The notes under the pieces were generated by a model. The model had not been told where the DNA came from. It saw only the letters and a program-made list of their open reading frames with translations, and did no database searches. From assembly GCA_027483795.1 (NCBI GenBank), contig JAIXTT010000096.1, forward strand, positions 1-52,489: a DNA stretch of 52,489 bases, read 5' to 3'. Made by a program: the position numbers and the translations under genes. Source of the stretch: Hyphomicrobiales bacterium. Lineage in GTDB: Bacteria; Pseudomonadota; Alphaproteobacteria; Rhizobiales; Beijerinckiaceae. Shown here in pieces: positions 9,958 through 18,498 of this stretch (position 1 is its first letter; every line of letters starts with the position of its first letter).

Positions 9958-12600
9958 ATGGCGCGCGATCCCGAAAACGGCCAAGAGGACGGGCGGAGCG
10001 CTTCGGCGATTCCCCTCGCGCTGCTTCGGCGCGCGACGGCGACGGTCTCCTTCGAGCGCCTTTGGCCTTGGATCGTCGCGGCCCTCGTGACCGCATCCGG
10101 TTTCGTCACCTTGTCATGGCTGGGATTCTGGCAGGCGGTTCCTCCTTCGGGACGTGCCGCGGGGGTGCTGATCTTCGCGGCCGCGGTCACGGCCTGTCTC
10201 GTCGCGGGCGCTGGGGCGGCCCGGGTCGCGCCGCGCGAGGCGCTGGCGCGGCTCGCCCGCGATTCGGGCGAACCGCATCGGGTCGCGACCGACCTCTCCG
10301 ACCGGCTCGCCTCGCCCGACGCCGATCCCGCCCCCCGCGCCCTGTGGGAGGCGCATCGTCGCCGTCTCGCCGAGCGTGCCTCGCGGCTGAGGCTCGCGCC
10401 CCCCGCCCCGCGCCTCGAGATGCGGGACCGTTACGCGGTCCGCTTCGCGGCGCTGCTCTCCCTCGCCGTCGCCGCCCTCGTCGCGGGGCCGGAACGCGAG
10501 GCGCGCCTCTCTGCGGCCTTCGACTGGAGCGGACGCGTCGACGTCGCGGCCGCTCCCCGGCTCGACGGCTGGATCAATCCGCCGCTCTACACCCGCGTCC
10601 CGCCCATGCTGCTCGACATCGCCAAGGCGGAAGGCGGACGTCTCGCGCTGCGTGCGCCGGTGCGCTCCGAGGTCGTGATCCGCGCGTCCGACGACGAGAT
10701 CGTGGAGGTGCAGTCCTCGGGCGGTCTCGAAAAGGCGCCGAGCACGGCGCAGCAGCCTTCCGTCGGGGAGCATCGCTTCGTGCTGACGGGCGACGCCGCG
10801 GTGACGATCAGGACGCGCCGTTCGGGCCGGTTTACCGTCGCGCTGACCGCCGTGCCCGATCTTCCTCCCTCCGTGAAGCTCGTCGAAGCGCCGTCGACCG
10901 ACGCCAAGGGCGCGTTGACCCTTTCCGCTTCCGTCGAGGACGATTACGGCGTCGCCGCGGGAGAAGTGGCGATCCTCGGCCCCGTTCGTCCGACGGGCGC
11001 GGGCGGCGTCCGTGCGCCGCTGGTGCCGCCGCCGGCCATGCCCCTGTCGCTCTCGGGCGACGCGCGGAGCGGAACGGCCGACGGCCGGGCGACCGAAGCG
11101 AAATCCTCCTTCGACCTGAAGGATCACCCTTGGGCGGGCGCGGAGGTCGAGGCGCAGCTCGTCGTGCGCGACGATGCGGGACAGGAAGGGCGCAGCGAGA
11201 TCTTCCGCATGACCTTGCCGAAGCGGCCCTTCACCGAGCCGCTGGCCAAGGCGCTGGCGGAGCAGCGACGCGATCTCGTCGTGGATCCGGCCGGCCGGAA
11301 GAGGACCCAGGAGGCGCTCTTCGCGCTGCTGATCGAGCCCGCGCGCTTTACCCCCGATCTTTCGGTCTATCTCGGCCTGCGCAAGGCCGCGCGCGATCTC
11401 CGGCGGGCCGACAAGAACCCTGAACTCCTCGAAGTCGCCGAGTTCCTCTGGCAGATGGCGCTCGCCATCGAGGAGGGGACGACCTCGGACGCGGAAAAGG
11501 CGCTGCGGGCGGCCGAACAGGCGCTGCGGGACGCGCTCGAGCGCGGCGCCTCGCCCGAGGAGCTGAAGCGGCTGATGGACGAACTGCGCATGGCGATGAA
11601 CCGCTACATGCAGGAGCTCGCCGAAAAGATGCTGCGCGACCCGAACATGCGGCAAGCCGAGCGTGAGGCTTCGCCGAACGATCGGATGCTCTCGCAGCGT
11701 GACCTCGACGCGATGATGGACCGGATGGAGCGCATGATGCGCGACGGCCGGACCGAAGAGGCCCAGCGCATGCTGGACCAACTCCGCAACATGATGCGCG
11801 ATCTGAAGACCGCCCGGCCCATGCGCGACCCCCGCGGCCGCGAAATGCAGCAGGCGCTCGACGAACTCGATCGCATGACGCGCGAGCAGCAGCAGCTCCG
11901 CGACGACACCTTCCGCGAGGGCCAGCGCCGCCGCGACGAACAGCGCCGCAACGAACGCGGGCAGTCCCAGCGCGAACGGCAGGGTCAGGACGGGCAGCAG
12001 GGCCGACAAGGCCGTCAGCAAGGACAGGAAGGGCAGGAGGGCCAAGGCGCCGAAAGCGGCGAAGGGCGGTCGCCCGGCCAGAGCCTCGCCGAGCGCCAGC
12101 AGGATCTGAAGCGCCGCCTCGAAGAGATGCGTCGCCGCATGCAGGGCATGGGCGGCGAGCCGGAAGGCTTCGGCGAGGCGGAGAACGAGATGGGCCGTGC
12201 CGAGGGAGCGATCGGCCGCAATCAGGACGGGGAAGCCGTCGATGCGCAGGGCCGTGCGCTCGAAAATCTGCGCCGGGGCGCACAGGACATGGCGCGCCGG
12301 ATGCAGCGGCAGGGCAATGAATTCGGCGAAGGCGAACCCTCGGGCGAGCCGAACGGCGAGGCCCGCGACCGTGCCGATGCCGGCGATCCGAACCGCGATC
12401 CGCTCGGCCGCGACGTGCCGAGCCGCGAGGCCGACGATCGTGCCCGGATGCAGGAGGGCGGCAAGAAGGGCACGCTCGAACTGCGCGCTCGGGAAGTGCT
12501 CGAGGAGCTTCGCCGCCGTCTGGGCGAGACGGAGCGCCCCAAGGGCGAGCTGGATTACCTCCAGCGACTCATCGATCCGCGCGAGATGCTCCCGCGTTGA
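9958..12600 (+). CDS. Large DUF4175/TIGR02302-family membrane protein with Gln/Arg/Gly-rich C-terminal region
   Basis: About 880 residues, of unknown function. Three hydrophobic segments occur within the first ~190 residues (at LWPWIVAALVTASGFVTL, AGVLIFAAAVTACLVAGAG and FAALLSLAVAALVAG). A long extracytoplasmic region then contains beta-rich segments and, from about residue 500 on, charged helices rich in Met, Arg, Glu and Gln. Around residues 640-710 the sequence is low-complexity Gln/Arg/Gly. This layout and the place after lysA fit the alphaproteobacterial TIGR02302 family, thought from context to act at the cell envelope. The frame opens at 9919; the ATG at 9958 is preferred because a CCGAGG-type ribosome site lies just before it. 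The antisense frame is also open over this gene and is a shadow. Confidence 0.85.
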   Translation: MARDPENGQEDGRSASAIPLALLRRATATVSFERLWPWIVAALVTASGFVTLSWLGFWQAVPPSGRAAGVLIFAAAVTACLVAGAGAARVAPREALARLARDSGEPHRVATDLSDRLASPDADPAPRALWEAHRRRLAERASRLRLAPPAPRLEMRDRYAVRFAALLSLAVAALVAGPEREARLSAAFDWSGRVDVAAAPRLDGWINPPLYTRVPPMLLDIAKAEGGRLALRAPVRSEVVIRASDDEIVEVQSSGGLEKAPSTAQQPSVGEHRFVLTGDAAVTIRTRRSGRFTVALTAVPDLPPSVKLVEAPSTDAKGALTLSASVEDDYGVAAGEVAILGPVRPTGAGGVRAPLVPPPAMPLSLSGDARSGTADGRATEAKSSFDLKDHPWAGAEVEAQLVVRDDAGQEGRSEIFRMTLPKRPFTEPLAKALAEQRRDLVVDPAGRKRTQEALFALLIEPARFTPDLSVYLGLRKAARDLRRADKNPELLEVAEFLWQMALAIEEGTTSDAEKALRAAEQALRDALERGASPEELKRLMDELRMAMNRYMQELAEKMLRDPNMRQAEREASPNDRMLSQRDLDAMMDRMERMMRDGRTEEAQRMLDQLRNMMRDLKTARPMRDPRGREMQQALDELDRMTREQQQLRDDTFREGQRRRDEQRRNERGQSQRERQGQDGQQGRQGRQQGQEGQEGQGAESGEGRSPGQSLAERQQDLKRRLEEMRRRMQGMGGEPEGFGEAENEMGRAEGAIGRNQDGEAVDAQGRALENLRRGAQDMARRMQRQGNEFGEGEPSGEPNGEARDRADAGDPNRDPLGRDVPSREADDRARMQEGGKKGTLELRAREVLEELRRRLGETERPKGELDYLQRLIDPREMLPR

Positions 12601-12690
12601 GCCTCGGCGATACGCCGCGGCACTCGGGGGTTGCGCCCGTCCGCGGGGCATGGCTGTTGTGAGCCCCATTCGAAATCGACCGGGCCCGGC

Positions 12691-12876
12691 ATGACCCTCA
12701 TCGACTATCTCGTTCCCGTCGCCACGCTGGCGGTCGCTGTGGTTCTCCTGCTCGGTCTCGTCAACATGATGCGGGGCGGGAGCCCGAACCGGTCGCAGAT
12801 GTTGATGCGGTGGCGGGTGATCCTCCAATTCCTCGCCGTTCTGCTGATCATGACCGCCGTTTGGCTGAAGTCGTGA
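12691..12876 (+). CDS. Small twin-transmembrane (HIG1-like) protein
   Basis: A 61-residue protein that is essentially two membrane helices (about residues 5-27 and 41-59) joined by a short basic loop (MMRGGSPNRSQMLMRWR). This fits the HIG1-domain twin-transmembrane proteins found next to cobalamin adenosyltransferase genes in alphaproteobacteria. HIG1 proteins are linked to respiratory complexes in mitochondria; the bacterial role is unknown. It starts 90 bases after the DUF4175 gene. In many relatives it directly precedes the adenosyltransferase gene; here a PagL-like gene lies between them. Confidence 0.8.
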   Translation: MTLIDYLVPVATLAVAVVLLLGLVNMMRGGSPNRSQMLMRWRVILQFLAVLLIMTAVWLKS

Positions 12877-12939
12877 CGGATTGAGTCGCACCGGCGCAGG
12901 CTTAACCTAAGGAAAGACGTTCTTTCCGAAGGGACCCGG

Positions 12940-13482
12940 ATGCGCGCCGCGCCGCTCCTGTCGTTCTGCCTCCTCTTCCTCGTCGCGGCCGTGCTCCCGG
13001 CGATCGCCGGGCCGCGGACGTCGCGCCCCGAGTTCCGGGCGGGCGCGATGATCCACGACCCGGGTTCGCCGGAACGGGGCGGTGTCGACGTCAATGCCGA
13101 GCTGATGACGGCACGCCTCTTCGCGACCCGGGCGAGCCTGCAGGCTCTCGTTCCGCGCGCCCATATCGGCGGTACTCTGAACGCGACGGGCGGCACGGGG
13201 CACGCTTATGCGGGCTTCACCTGGACGCATGATTTCGGCCCGCGTCTTTTCGTCGAGGGCGCGCTGGGCCTCGCCCTGCACAACGGGCGGAACGGCCGCA
13301 CCGACGCCGGGCGCGCTCCGCTCGGCTGTTCCTGGGGCTTCCGCGAATCGATCTCCTTGGGACGCCGCCTGAACGATCGCCTGAGCGTCATGGCCACGGT
13401 CGAGCATCTTTCGAACGCCGGGCTCTGCGACGAAAATCGAGGCCTCACGCATTTCGGTCTTCGGGTGAGCCGGACCTTCTGA
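12940..13482 (+). CDS. Acyloxyacyl hydrolase / PagL-like outer-membrane protein
   Basis: A 180-residue protein with a signal peptide (about residues 1-23, cleavage after AIA) and alternating amphipathic strands ending in an aromatic residue (RVSRTF), typical of an outer-membrane beta barrel. The segment EHLSNAGL (His156, Ser158) matches the His-x-Ser-Asn motif of PagL, which removes a 3-hydroxyacyl chain from lipid A. The third catalytic residue of Pseudomonas PagL, a Glu 14 residues after the His, aligns here with Thr170, so activity is uncertain. A possible promoter (TTGAGT, 16 bases, TAACCT) lies at 12881-12908. Confidence 0.72.
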   Translation: MRAAPLLSFCLLFLVAAVLPAIAGPRTSRPEFRAGAMIHDPGSPERGGVDVNAELMTARLFATRASLQALVPRAHIGGTLNATGGTGHAYAGFTWTHDFGPRLFVEGALGLALHNGRNGRTDAGRAPLGCSWGFRESISLGRRLNDRLSVMATVEHLSNAGLCDENRGLTHFGLRVSRTF

Positions 13483-13541
13483 TTCACGCTTCCCGCGGGG
13501 GCGCGCCGCGTTATATCCCCCTCCGGAGAAAAGAGGCGCGC

Positions 13542-14123
13542 ATGGTCGTACTGAACCGAATCTATACCCGCACCGGCGACGACGGGACCACGGCGCTCGG
13601 CACGGGCGAACGCCGTCCGAAATTCGATCTTCGCGTGGAATCCTACGGCACCGTCGACGAGACCAATTCGGTCCTCGGCCTCGCCCGTCTCCATACGCGG
13701 GAGACGGAACCCGTCGTCGACGCGATGCTCGGCCGGATCCAGAACGATCTGTTCGACCTCGGCGCGGATCTCTGCACGCCCGACACGGGAAAGCCGCTCG
13801 AATACGAGCCCCTTCGGATCGTTCCTTCGCAGGTGGAGCGCATCGAATCGGACATCGATCTGCTGAACGCGGAATTGCAGCCGCTCCGGTCCTTCGTTCT
13901 GCCGGGCGGTTCGCCCGCCGCGGCGCATCTGCATCAGGCCCGCACGGTGTGCCGGCGTGCGGAGCGCCTCATGGTGGAACTGGCCTCCCTTCCCGAAGAA
14001 AGGGTCGGCGAAGCGGCGTTGAAATACGTCAACCGCCTTTCCGACTTCCTCTTCGTCGCCTCCCGCTACGTGAATCGGCGCGGGGAGGGCGACGTGCTCT
14101 GGGTGCCCGGCGGCAATCGCTGA
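13542..14123 (+). CDS. PduO-type corrinoid adenosyltransferase (ATP:cob(I)alamin)
   Basis: A 193-residue enzyme that transfers the adenosyl group of ATP to cob(I)alamin to make coenzyme B12. The N-terminal ATP-binding motif TRTGDDGTTALGTGERRPK and VESYGTVDETNS are diagnostic for the PduO class. The C-terminal block RTVCRRAERLMVEL with YVNRLSDFLFVASRYVN completes the helical bundle. The start ATG at 13542 has GGAGAAAAGAGG upstream. It lies just before etfBA, a recurrent alphaproteobacterial association, although a consensus promoter separates it from etfB. Confidence 0.95.
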   Translation: MVVLNRIYTRTGDDGTTALGTGERRPKFDLRVESYGTVDETNSVLGLARLHTRETEPVVDAMLGRIQNDLFDLGADLCTPDTGKPLEYEPLRIVPSQVERIESDIDLLNAELQPLRSFVLPGGSPAAAHLHQARTVCRRAERLMVELASLPEERVGEAALKYVNRLSDFLFVASRYVNRRGEGDVLWVPGGNR

Positions 14124-14150
14124 GCCGCGCCGAATGAGCATTTCGGCGCG

Positions 14151-14179
14151 TTGACAAGGCTTCCGACCGACCATTACGG
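14151..14179 (+). promoter_or_regulatory. Candidate sigma-70-type promoter for etfBA
   Basis: A perfect -35 TTGACA (14151-14156), a 17-base spacer and a weak -10 TTACGG (14174-14179) lie after the adenosyltransferase gene. They would start transcription near 14186, giving a leader of about 100 bases before etfB. Confidence 0.5.
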
Positions 14180-14286
14180 TCCGGGCATCGCCGGGGGTCG
14201 CGCATCCCCGCCTGCGCCCCACGGCGCGTGCCGAACGATTTCGTAAAGGACCGCGGGTCATTCGCCGGGGTCCGGAGGAAGATCGA

Positions 14287-15036
14287 ATGAAGATCCTCGT
14301 GCCCGTCAAACGGGTCGTCGACTACAATGTGAAGATCCGCGTGAAGCCGGACGGCTCGGGCGTGGAACTCGCCAATGTGAAGATGTCGATGAACCCCTTC
14401 GACGAGATCGCCGTCGAGGAGGCGATTCGTCTGAAGGAACAGGGCAAGGCCACGGAGATCGTGGTCGTGTCGATCGGCCCCGCGCAGGCCGCGGAGACGA
14501 TCCGCACCGCGCTCGCCATGGGCGCCGATCGCGGCATCCTCGTGAAGACCGATTCCGTCGTGGAACCGCTGGCCGTCGCCAAGATCCTGAAGGCGATCAT
14601 GGAATCCGAGAGCCCGGGCCTCGTGATCATGGGCAAGCAGGCGATCGACGACGACTGCAACGCGACGGGCCAGATGCTCGGCGCGCTGACGGGCCGCCCG
14701 CAGGGCACCTTCGCCTCGAAGGTCGATCTCGGCGCCGAGACCGTCTCGGTGACCCGCGAAGTGGACGGCGGCCTGCAGACGGTCGAGCTGAAGCTTCCCG
14801 CGATCGTGACGACGGATCTCCGCCTCAACGAACCGCGCTACGCCTCGCTGCCGAACATCATGAAGGCGAAGAAGAAGCCCATCGACGAGAAGTCCCCCGA
14901 GGATTTCGGCGTCGACGTCTCGCCGCGCCTCAAGGTGCTGAAGACCTCCGAGCCCGCCTCCCGCAAGGCCGGCGCGAAGGTGGGATCGGTCGCCGAACTC
15001 GTGCAGAAGCTCAAGACCGAAGCGGGAGTGCTCTGA
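14287..15036 (+). CDS. etfB: Electron transfer flavoprotein beta subunit
   Basis: A 249-residue subunit that binds AMP and, with EtfA, passes electrons from acyl-CoA and other dehydrogenases to ETF:quinone oxidoreductase. It starts [17 protein letters not shown] as typical. The conserved signature region is in [30 protein letters not shown]-like sequence near residues 165-200 (here [20 protein letters not shown]). A strong GGAGGAAG ribosome site precedes the ATG. It ends 1 base before etfA, so the two are translated together. Confidence 0.97.
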   Translation: MKILVPVKRVVDYNVKIRVKPDGSGVELANVKMSMNPFDEIAVEEAIRLKEQGKATEIVVVSIGPAQAAETIRTALAMGADRGILVKTDSVVEPLAVAKILKAIMESESPGLVIMGKQAIDDDCNATGQMLGALTGRPQGTFASKVDLGAETVSVTREVDGGLQTVELKLPAIVTTDLRLNEPRYASLPNIMKAKKKPIDEKSPEDFGVDVSPRLKVLKTSEPASRKAGAKVGSVAELVQKLKTEAGVL

Positions 15037-15037
15037 C

Positions 15038-15976
15038 ATGGCCGTTCTGCTCCTCGCCGATCACGACGACGCGTCGCTGAAGGACGCGACCGCCAAGGTG
15101 CTGACGGCCGCCCGCGCCATGGGCGGGCCCGTGCATGTCCTCGTCGCGGGTTCCGGTTGCGCCGCCGCCGCGAAGACCGCCGCCGGGCTCGAAGGCGTCG
15201 AGAAGGTGCTGGTCGCCGACTCGCCCGCTTACGCGCATCATCTGGCGGAGCCCGTGGCCGCGCTCGTCGCCTCGCTTGCGGCCGGTTACGACGCGGTGGT
15301 CTCGGCCGCGACGGCGGAAGGCAAGAACACGATGCCGCGCGTCGCCGCGCTCATCGACGTGATGCAGATCTCCGACATCACCAAGGTGGTCTCGCCCGAC
15401 ACGTTCGAACGCCCGATCTATGCGGGCAACGCGATTCAGACCGTGCAGTCGACCGACGCGAAGAAGGTCGTGACGGTCCGCACCGCCGCCTTCCGGGCGA
15501 CGGAGGCGGGCGGTTCGGCGACGATCGAGCCCGTCCCGGCCGCGGCCGATCCCGCATTGTCGGCCTTCAAGGGCGAGGAACTGTCCAAATCCGACCGTCC
15601 GGAGCTGACCTCGGCCCGCATCATCGTCTCGGGCGGCCGGGCGATGCAGAATGCCGAGAACTTCAAGACCTATATCGAGCCCGTCGCCGATCGCCTCGGC
15701 GCGGCCATGGGCGCTTCTCGCGCGGCGGTCGATGCGGGTTACGCCCCCAACGACTGGCAGGTCGGTCAGACGGGCAAGGTGGTCGCTCCCGACCTCTATG
15801 TCGCGGTCGGCATCTCCGGCGCGATCCAGCATCTCGCCGGCATGAAGGACTCCAAGGTGATCGTGGCGATCAACAAGGACGAGGAGGCCCCCATCTTCCA
15901 GGTGGCGGATTACGGCCTCGTCGGCGACCTCTTCACGATCCTTCCCGAGCTCGAGAAAGAGCTCGCCAAAGGCTGA
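15038..15976 (+). CDS. etfA: Electron transfer flavoprotein alpha subunit
   Basis: A 312-residue FAD-binding partner of EtfB. The N-terminal domain begins [20 protein letters not shown]. The C-terminal FAD domain contains [19 protein letters not shown], then AIQHLAGM and [20 protein letters not shown], the family signature for FAD binding. The length is normal. It is followed by a GC-rich hairpin and the hydroxyacyl-CoA dehydrogenase gene. The cluster therefore links fatty-acid or hydroxybutyrate oxidation to the electron transfer chain. Confidence 0.97.
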   Translation: MAVLLLADHDDASLKDATAKVLTAARAMGGPVHVLVAGSGCAAAAKTAAGLEGVEKVLVADSPAYAHHLAEPVAALVASLAAGYDAVVSAATAEGKNTMPRVAALIDVMQISDITKVVSPDTFERPIYAGNAIQTVQSTDAKKVVTVRTAAFRATEAGGSATIEPVPAAADPALSAFKGEELSKSDRPELTSARIIVSGGRAMQNAENFKTYIEPVADRLGAAMGASRAAVDAGYAPNDWQVGQTGKVVAPDLYVAVGISGAIQHLAGMKDSKVIVAINKDEEAPIFQVADYGLVGDLFTILPELEKELAKG

Positions 15977-15986
15977 CGACATCCGG

Positions 15987-16010
15987 GGCCGCGCGACTTG
16001 CGCGGCCTCT
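15987..16010 (+). terminator. Hairpin between etfA and hbdA
   Basis: An 8-bp perfect GC stem (15987-15994 with 16000-16007) and a 5-base loop are followed by TCTCTCCC rather than a clean T run. It may be a weak or partial terminator separating etfBA from the next gene. Confidence 0.45.
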
Positions 16011-16045
16011 CTCCCATTCGAGGCGCGACGCGCGAGCAGGCAATC

Positions 16046-16927
16046 ATGTCCATCGAAATTCGCAGGATCGGGATCATCGGCGCGGGGCAGATGGGCAACG
16101 GCATCGCGCAGGTCTGCGCGAGCGCCGGCTTCGACGTCAAGCTGCACGACCTCAACGCTGACCGCATCCATGCGGGCCTTGCCACCATCAACGGCAATCT
16201 GGCCAAGCTCGTCGCCCGCGGTGCGCTCGACGAACCGGGCCGGCACGCGGCCCTCGCGCGGATTCTCGCCGCGCCGGCGCTCGAGGACGTAGGCGACTGC
16301 GACCTCGTGATCGAGGCGGCGACGGAGAACGAGGAGGTCAAGCGCAAGATCTTCATGGCGCTGAACCCGCTCCTGAAGCCCGACACGATGCTGGCTTCGA
16401 ACACGTCGTCGATCTCGATCACGCGCCTCGCTTCCGTGACGGACCGGCCCGAGCGCTTCATCGGCATCCATTTCATGAATCCCGTGCCCCGCATGCAGCT
16501 CGTCGAGCTGATCCGCGGCATCGCCACCGAAGATCCGACCTTCGAAGCGGCGCGCGAATTCATCACGGCGCTGGGCAAGACCGTCACGACGGCCGAGGAT
16601 TTCCCGGCCTTCATCGTGAACCGCATCCTGTTGCCGATGATCAACGAGGCGATCTATACGCTCTACGAGGGCGTGGGGTCGGTCGACGCCATCGACACCG
16701 CGATGCGGCTCGGCGCGAACCATCCGATGGGCCCGTTGCAGCTCGCCGACTTCATCGGCCTCGACACCTGCCTGTCCGTGATGCAGGTGCTGCATGAAGG
16801 CCTCGCGGATTCGAAATACCGCCCGTGCCCGCTGCTCGTGAAATACGTCGAGGCGGGTTGGCTCGGCCGCAAGACCATGCGCGGCTTCTACGACTATCGC
16901 GGCGAAAAGCCCGTCCCGACCCGCTGA
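16046..16927 (+). CDS. hbdA: 3-hydroxybutyryl-CoA dehydrogenase
   Basis: A 293-residue NAD(P)-dependent dehydrogenase of the 3-hydroxyacyl-CoA family. The Rossmann motif GAGQMGNG is at residues ~10-17. The catalytic His is in GIHFMNPVPRMQLVELI with the matching Glu from VIEAATENEEVK, and the C-terminal domain holds ANHPMGPLQLADFIGLD and KYVEAGWLGRKTMRGFYDY, both classic. The frame opens at 15998; the ATG at 16046 gives the family N-terminus MSIEIRRIGIIGAGQ. It lies next to etfBA, matching a role in hydroxybutyrate or butanoate metabolism. Confidence 0.95.
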   Translation: MSIEIRRIGIIGAGQMGNGIAQVCASAGFDVKLHDLNADRIHAGLATINGNLAKLVARGALDEPGRHAALARILAAPALEDVGDCDLVIEAATENEEVKRKIFMALNPLLKPDTMLASNTSSISITRLASVTDRPERFIGIHFMNPVPRMQLVELIRGIATEDPTFEAAREFITALGKTVTTAEDFPAFIVNRILLPMINEAIYTLYEGVGSVDAIDTAMRLGANHPMGPLQLADFIGLDTCLSVMQVLHEGLADSKYRPCPLLVKYVEAGWLGRKTMRGFYDYRGEKPVPTR

Positions 16928-17064
16928 GCCGCCGCGGCACGCGCGCCGCCGTCCTTGCGTGATCCTTCGTCACCGGCTGTCGGGAACGGCTTCACATTCC
17001 CGTCACGCGGGCGTTAGACTGTTCTCTCCTGAGATTCGCTCGAATCCTGAGGGAGAGCCGGTCG

Positions 17065-17634
17065 GTGACGATCCACGTCCCCCCGCCCGTATCGCCGGAA
17101 GCCTGCCCGGCTTTGGTGCTCAACGCCGACTATCGCCCGTTGAGCTATTACCCCTTGTCGCTCTGGAGCTGGCAGGACGCGATCAAGGCGGTGTTCCTCG
17201 ACCGGGTCAACATCATCGCCTCCTACGACCGGACGATCCGAAGTCCGAGCTCCGAGATCCGCCTGCCTTCCGTCGTCTGCCTCAAGAGCTACGTCAAGCC
17301 GAGCCGGACGCCCGCCTTCACCCGTTTCAACGTCTTCCTGCGCGACCGTTTCTCCTGCCAGTATTGCGGCATCCGCGAGGATCTGACCTTCGATCACGTG
17401 ATCCCGCGGTCCAAAGGCGGCCAGACCACATGGGAGAACGTCGTCGCGGCCTGCTCACCCTGCAATCTGAAGAAGGGCGATCGCCTGCCCAAGCAGGTCG
17501 GCATGTTCCCGGTGCAGAAGCCCTATGCGCCGTCGGTCGCGGATCTGCACCAGAACGGCCGGCTGTTCCCGCCGAACTATCTCCACGAGAGCTGGCTCGA
17601 TTACCTTTACTGGGATACCGAGCTCGAACCCTGA
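17065..17634 (+). CDS. HNH endonuclease family protein
   Basis: A 189-residue protein, GTG start, with GGGAGAG about 10 bases upstream. The C-terminal half has a full HNH motif: Cys98 and Cys101 (CQYCG), Asp110-His111 (FDHVIPRSKGG), Asn125 (WENVVAACSPCN) and Cys130/Cys133, a zinc-braced beta-beta-alpha-metal fold. The N-terminal half (VLNADYRPLSYYPLSLWSWQDAI) is the conserved lead of the short chromosomal HNH family widespread in bacteria. These are stand-alone nucleases of unclear role, not restriction enzymes with a methylase partner; none is nearby. Its 3' end overlaps dsbB tail to tail by 28 bases. Confidence 0.9.
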   Translation: MTIHVPPPVSPEACPALVLNADYRPLSYYPLSLWSWQDAIKAVFLDRVNIIASYDRTIRSPSSEIRLPSVVCLKSYVKPSRTPAFTRFNVFLRDRFSCQYCGIREDLTFDHVIPRSKGGQTTWENVVAACSPCNLKKGDRLPKQVGMFPVQKPYAPSVADLHQNGRLFPPNYLHESWLDYLYWDTELEP

Positions 17635-18152
17635 GCGAGGAAGGCGCGCAGCGCCGCCGCCGCGGCGAAGAACCCCGCCGCTCCGGCGACGATCGCGTTC
17701 CACGCGGCCAGCGACAGCCCGAAGATCCGCATCGCGACCTCGTCGCAACGGATCACCTTCACGGTCGAAAGCTCTTTCAGGAAATCCTGGATCGCCGCGG
17801 GCGGCGCGGCCGTCGTGCCCGCGCAGTCCTGCGGACCCTTCCACCAGCCCGCCTCGACCCCCGCATGGTGCAGTCCCATCGCCGAGCCGACCACGAAGGC
17901 GATCGAAACGAGGGCCAGAAGCGGGCCGATCGCTCGGCTTCGCGGCGCCCGCAGCGCGACGACCAGCCCGGCCGCCGCGAGCGGCAGGCCGACGTAATAA
18001 GGGATCCGCTGCTCGAGGCAGAGCGGGCAGGGTTTCACGCCCAAAACGATTTCGATGAACCAGGCGGCCGCGAGGGCGAAGCCCGCACCGCCGAGCACGA
18101 GCGCTGCGGCGGCGTCCGGCCGTAAGGCGCGATCCAGGAGGCGCATCGTCAT
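17607..18152 (-). CDS. dsbB: Disulfide bond formation protein DsbB
   Basis: A 181-residue inner-membrane oxidase that passes electrons from DsbA to quinone. It has four predicted helices, the first periplasmic-loop pair Cys42-Cys45 in KPCPLCLEQRIPYY, and the second pair Cys110 and Cys136 (QDCAG and VIRCDE), spaced as in E. coli DsbB. The open frame runs to 18329; the ATG at 18152 (MTMRLLDRAL) is chosen because it opens just before the first membrane helix. No dsbA is in the window. It is convergent with the HNH gene. Confidence 0.92.
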   Translation of the reverse strand: MTMRLLDRALRPDAAAALVLGGAGFALAAAWFIEIVLGVKPCPLCLEQRIPYYVGLPLAAAGLVVALRAPRSRAIGPLLALVSIAFVVGSAMGLHHAGVEAGWWKGPQDCAGTTAAPPAAIQDFLKELSTVKVIRCDEVAMRIFGLSLAAWNAIVAGAAGFFAAAAALRAFLAQGSSSVSQ

Positions 18153-18299
18153 GCGGGCGAAACCCGAGGGGTCATGTACGGCATCGGCGGCAGGACCGGA
18201 ACGTCGGAAAACGCGTGCGGCACGGCGGTAGCCTTCCTCGGGCGCGCTGGGCGACTGTCGATCGAAGCGCTCGTCGCGTCGAGCGCGACGGACGAAGGA

Positions 18300-18384
18300 T
18301 GGTGCCCCTGGCCGGGATCGAACCAGCACTCCTTGCGGAAACCGATTTTGAGTCGGTCGCGTCTACCAATTCCGCCACAGGGGC
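18300..18384 (-). tRNA. tRNA-Leu (anticodon CAA)
   Basis: Read on the minus strand, the 85-base gene starts GCCCCTG and ends with the matching CAGGGGC, discriminator A and an encoded CCA. The anticodon stem ACCGA/TCGGT encloses the loop CTCAAAA, giving anticodon CAA (reads UUG). A long variable arm marks class II (Leu). The T loop is GTTCGATCC. Confidence 0.96.
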
Positions 18385-18498
18385 ACGCGAGCCGGGTTCT
18401 TACACTACGGCCCGCGGGCCGCCTAGACCCGTTTCGGCCGCGCGGCGGCCGTCGATTTCGGGTGGAGCGGAAGCGCGGCCCGCGCTAATCCCTTCTGC

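Noticed and set aside
10114-12891. Open frame of 925 codons on the minus strand opposite the DUF4175 gene
   Set aside because: High GC keeps the antisense frame open. The translation is His/Arg/Ala-rich with no family features, while the plus strand has a coherent membrane protein.
17033-17046. Palindrome GATTCGCTCGAATC before the HNH gene
   Set aside because: Only 2 bases separate the arms, there is no second copy in the window, and no regulator is linked to it.
17065-17634. HNH nuclease as part of a restriction or toxin system
   Set aside because: No methyltransferase, immunity gene or toxin domains nearby. The protein matches the stand-alone chromosomal HNH family.
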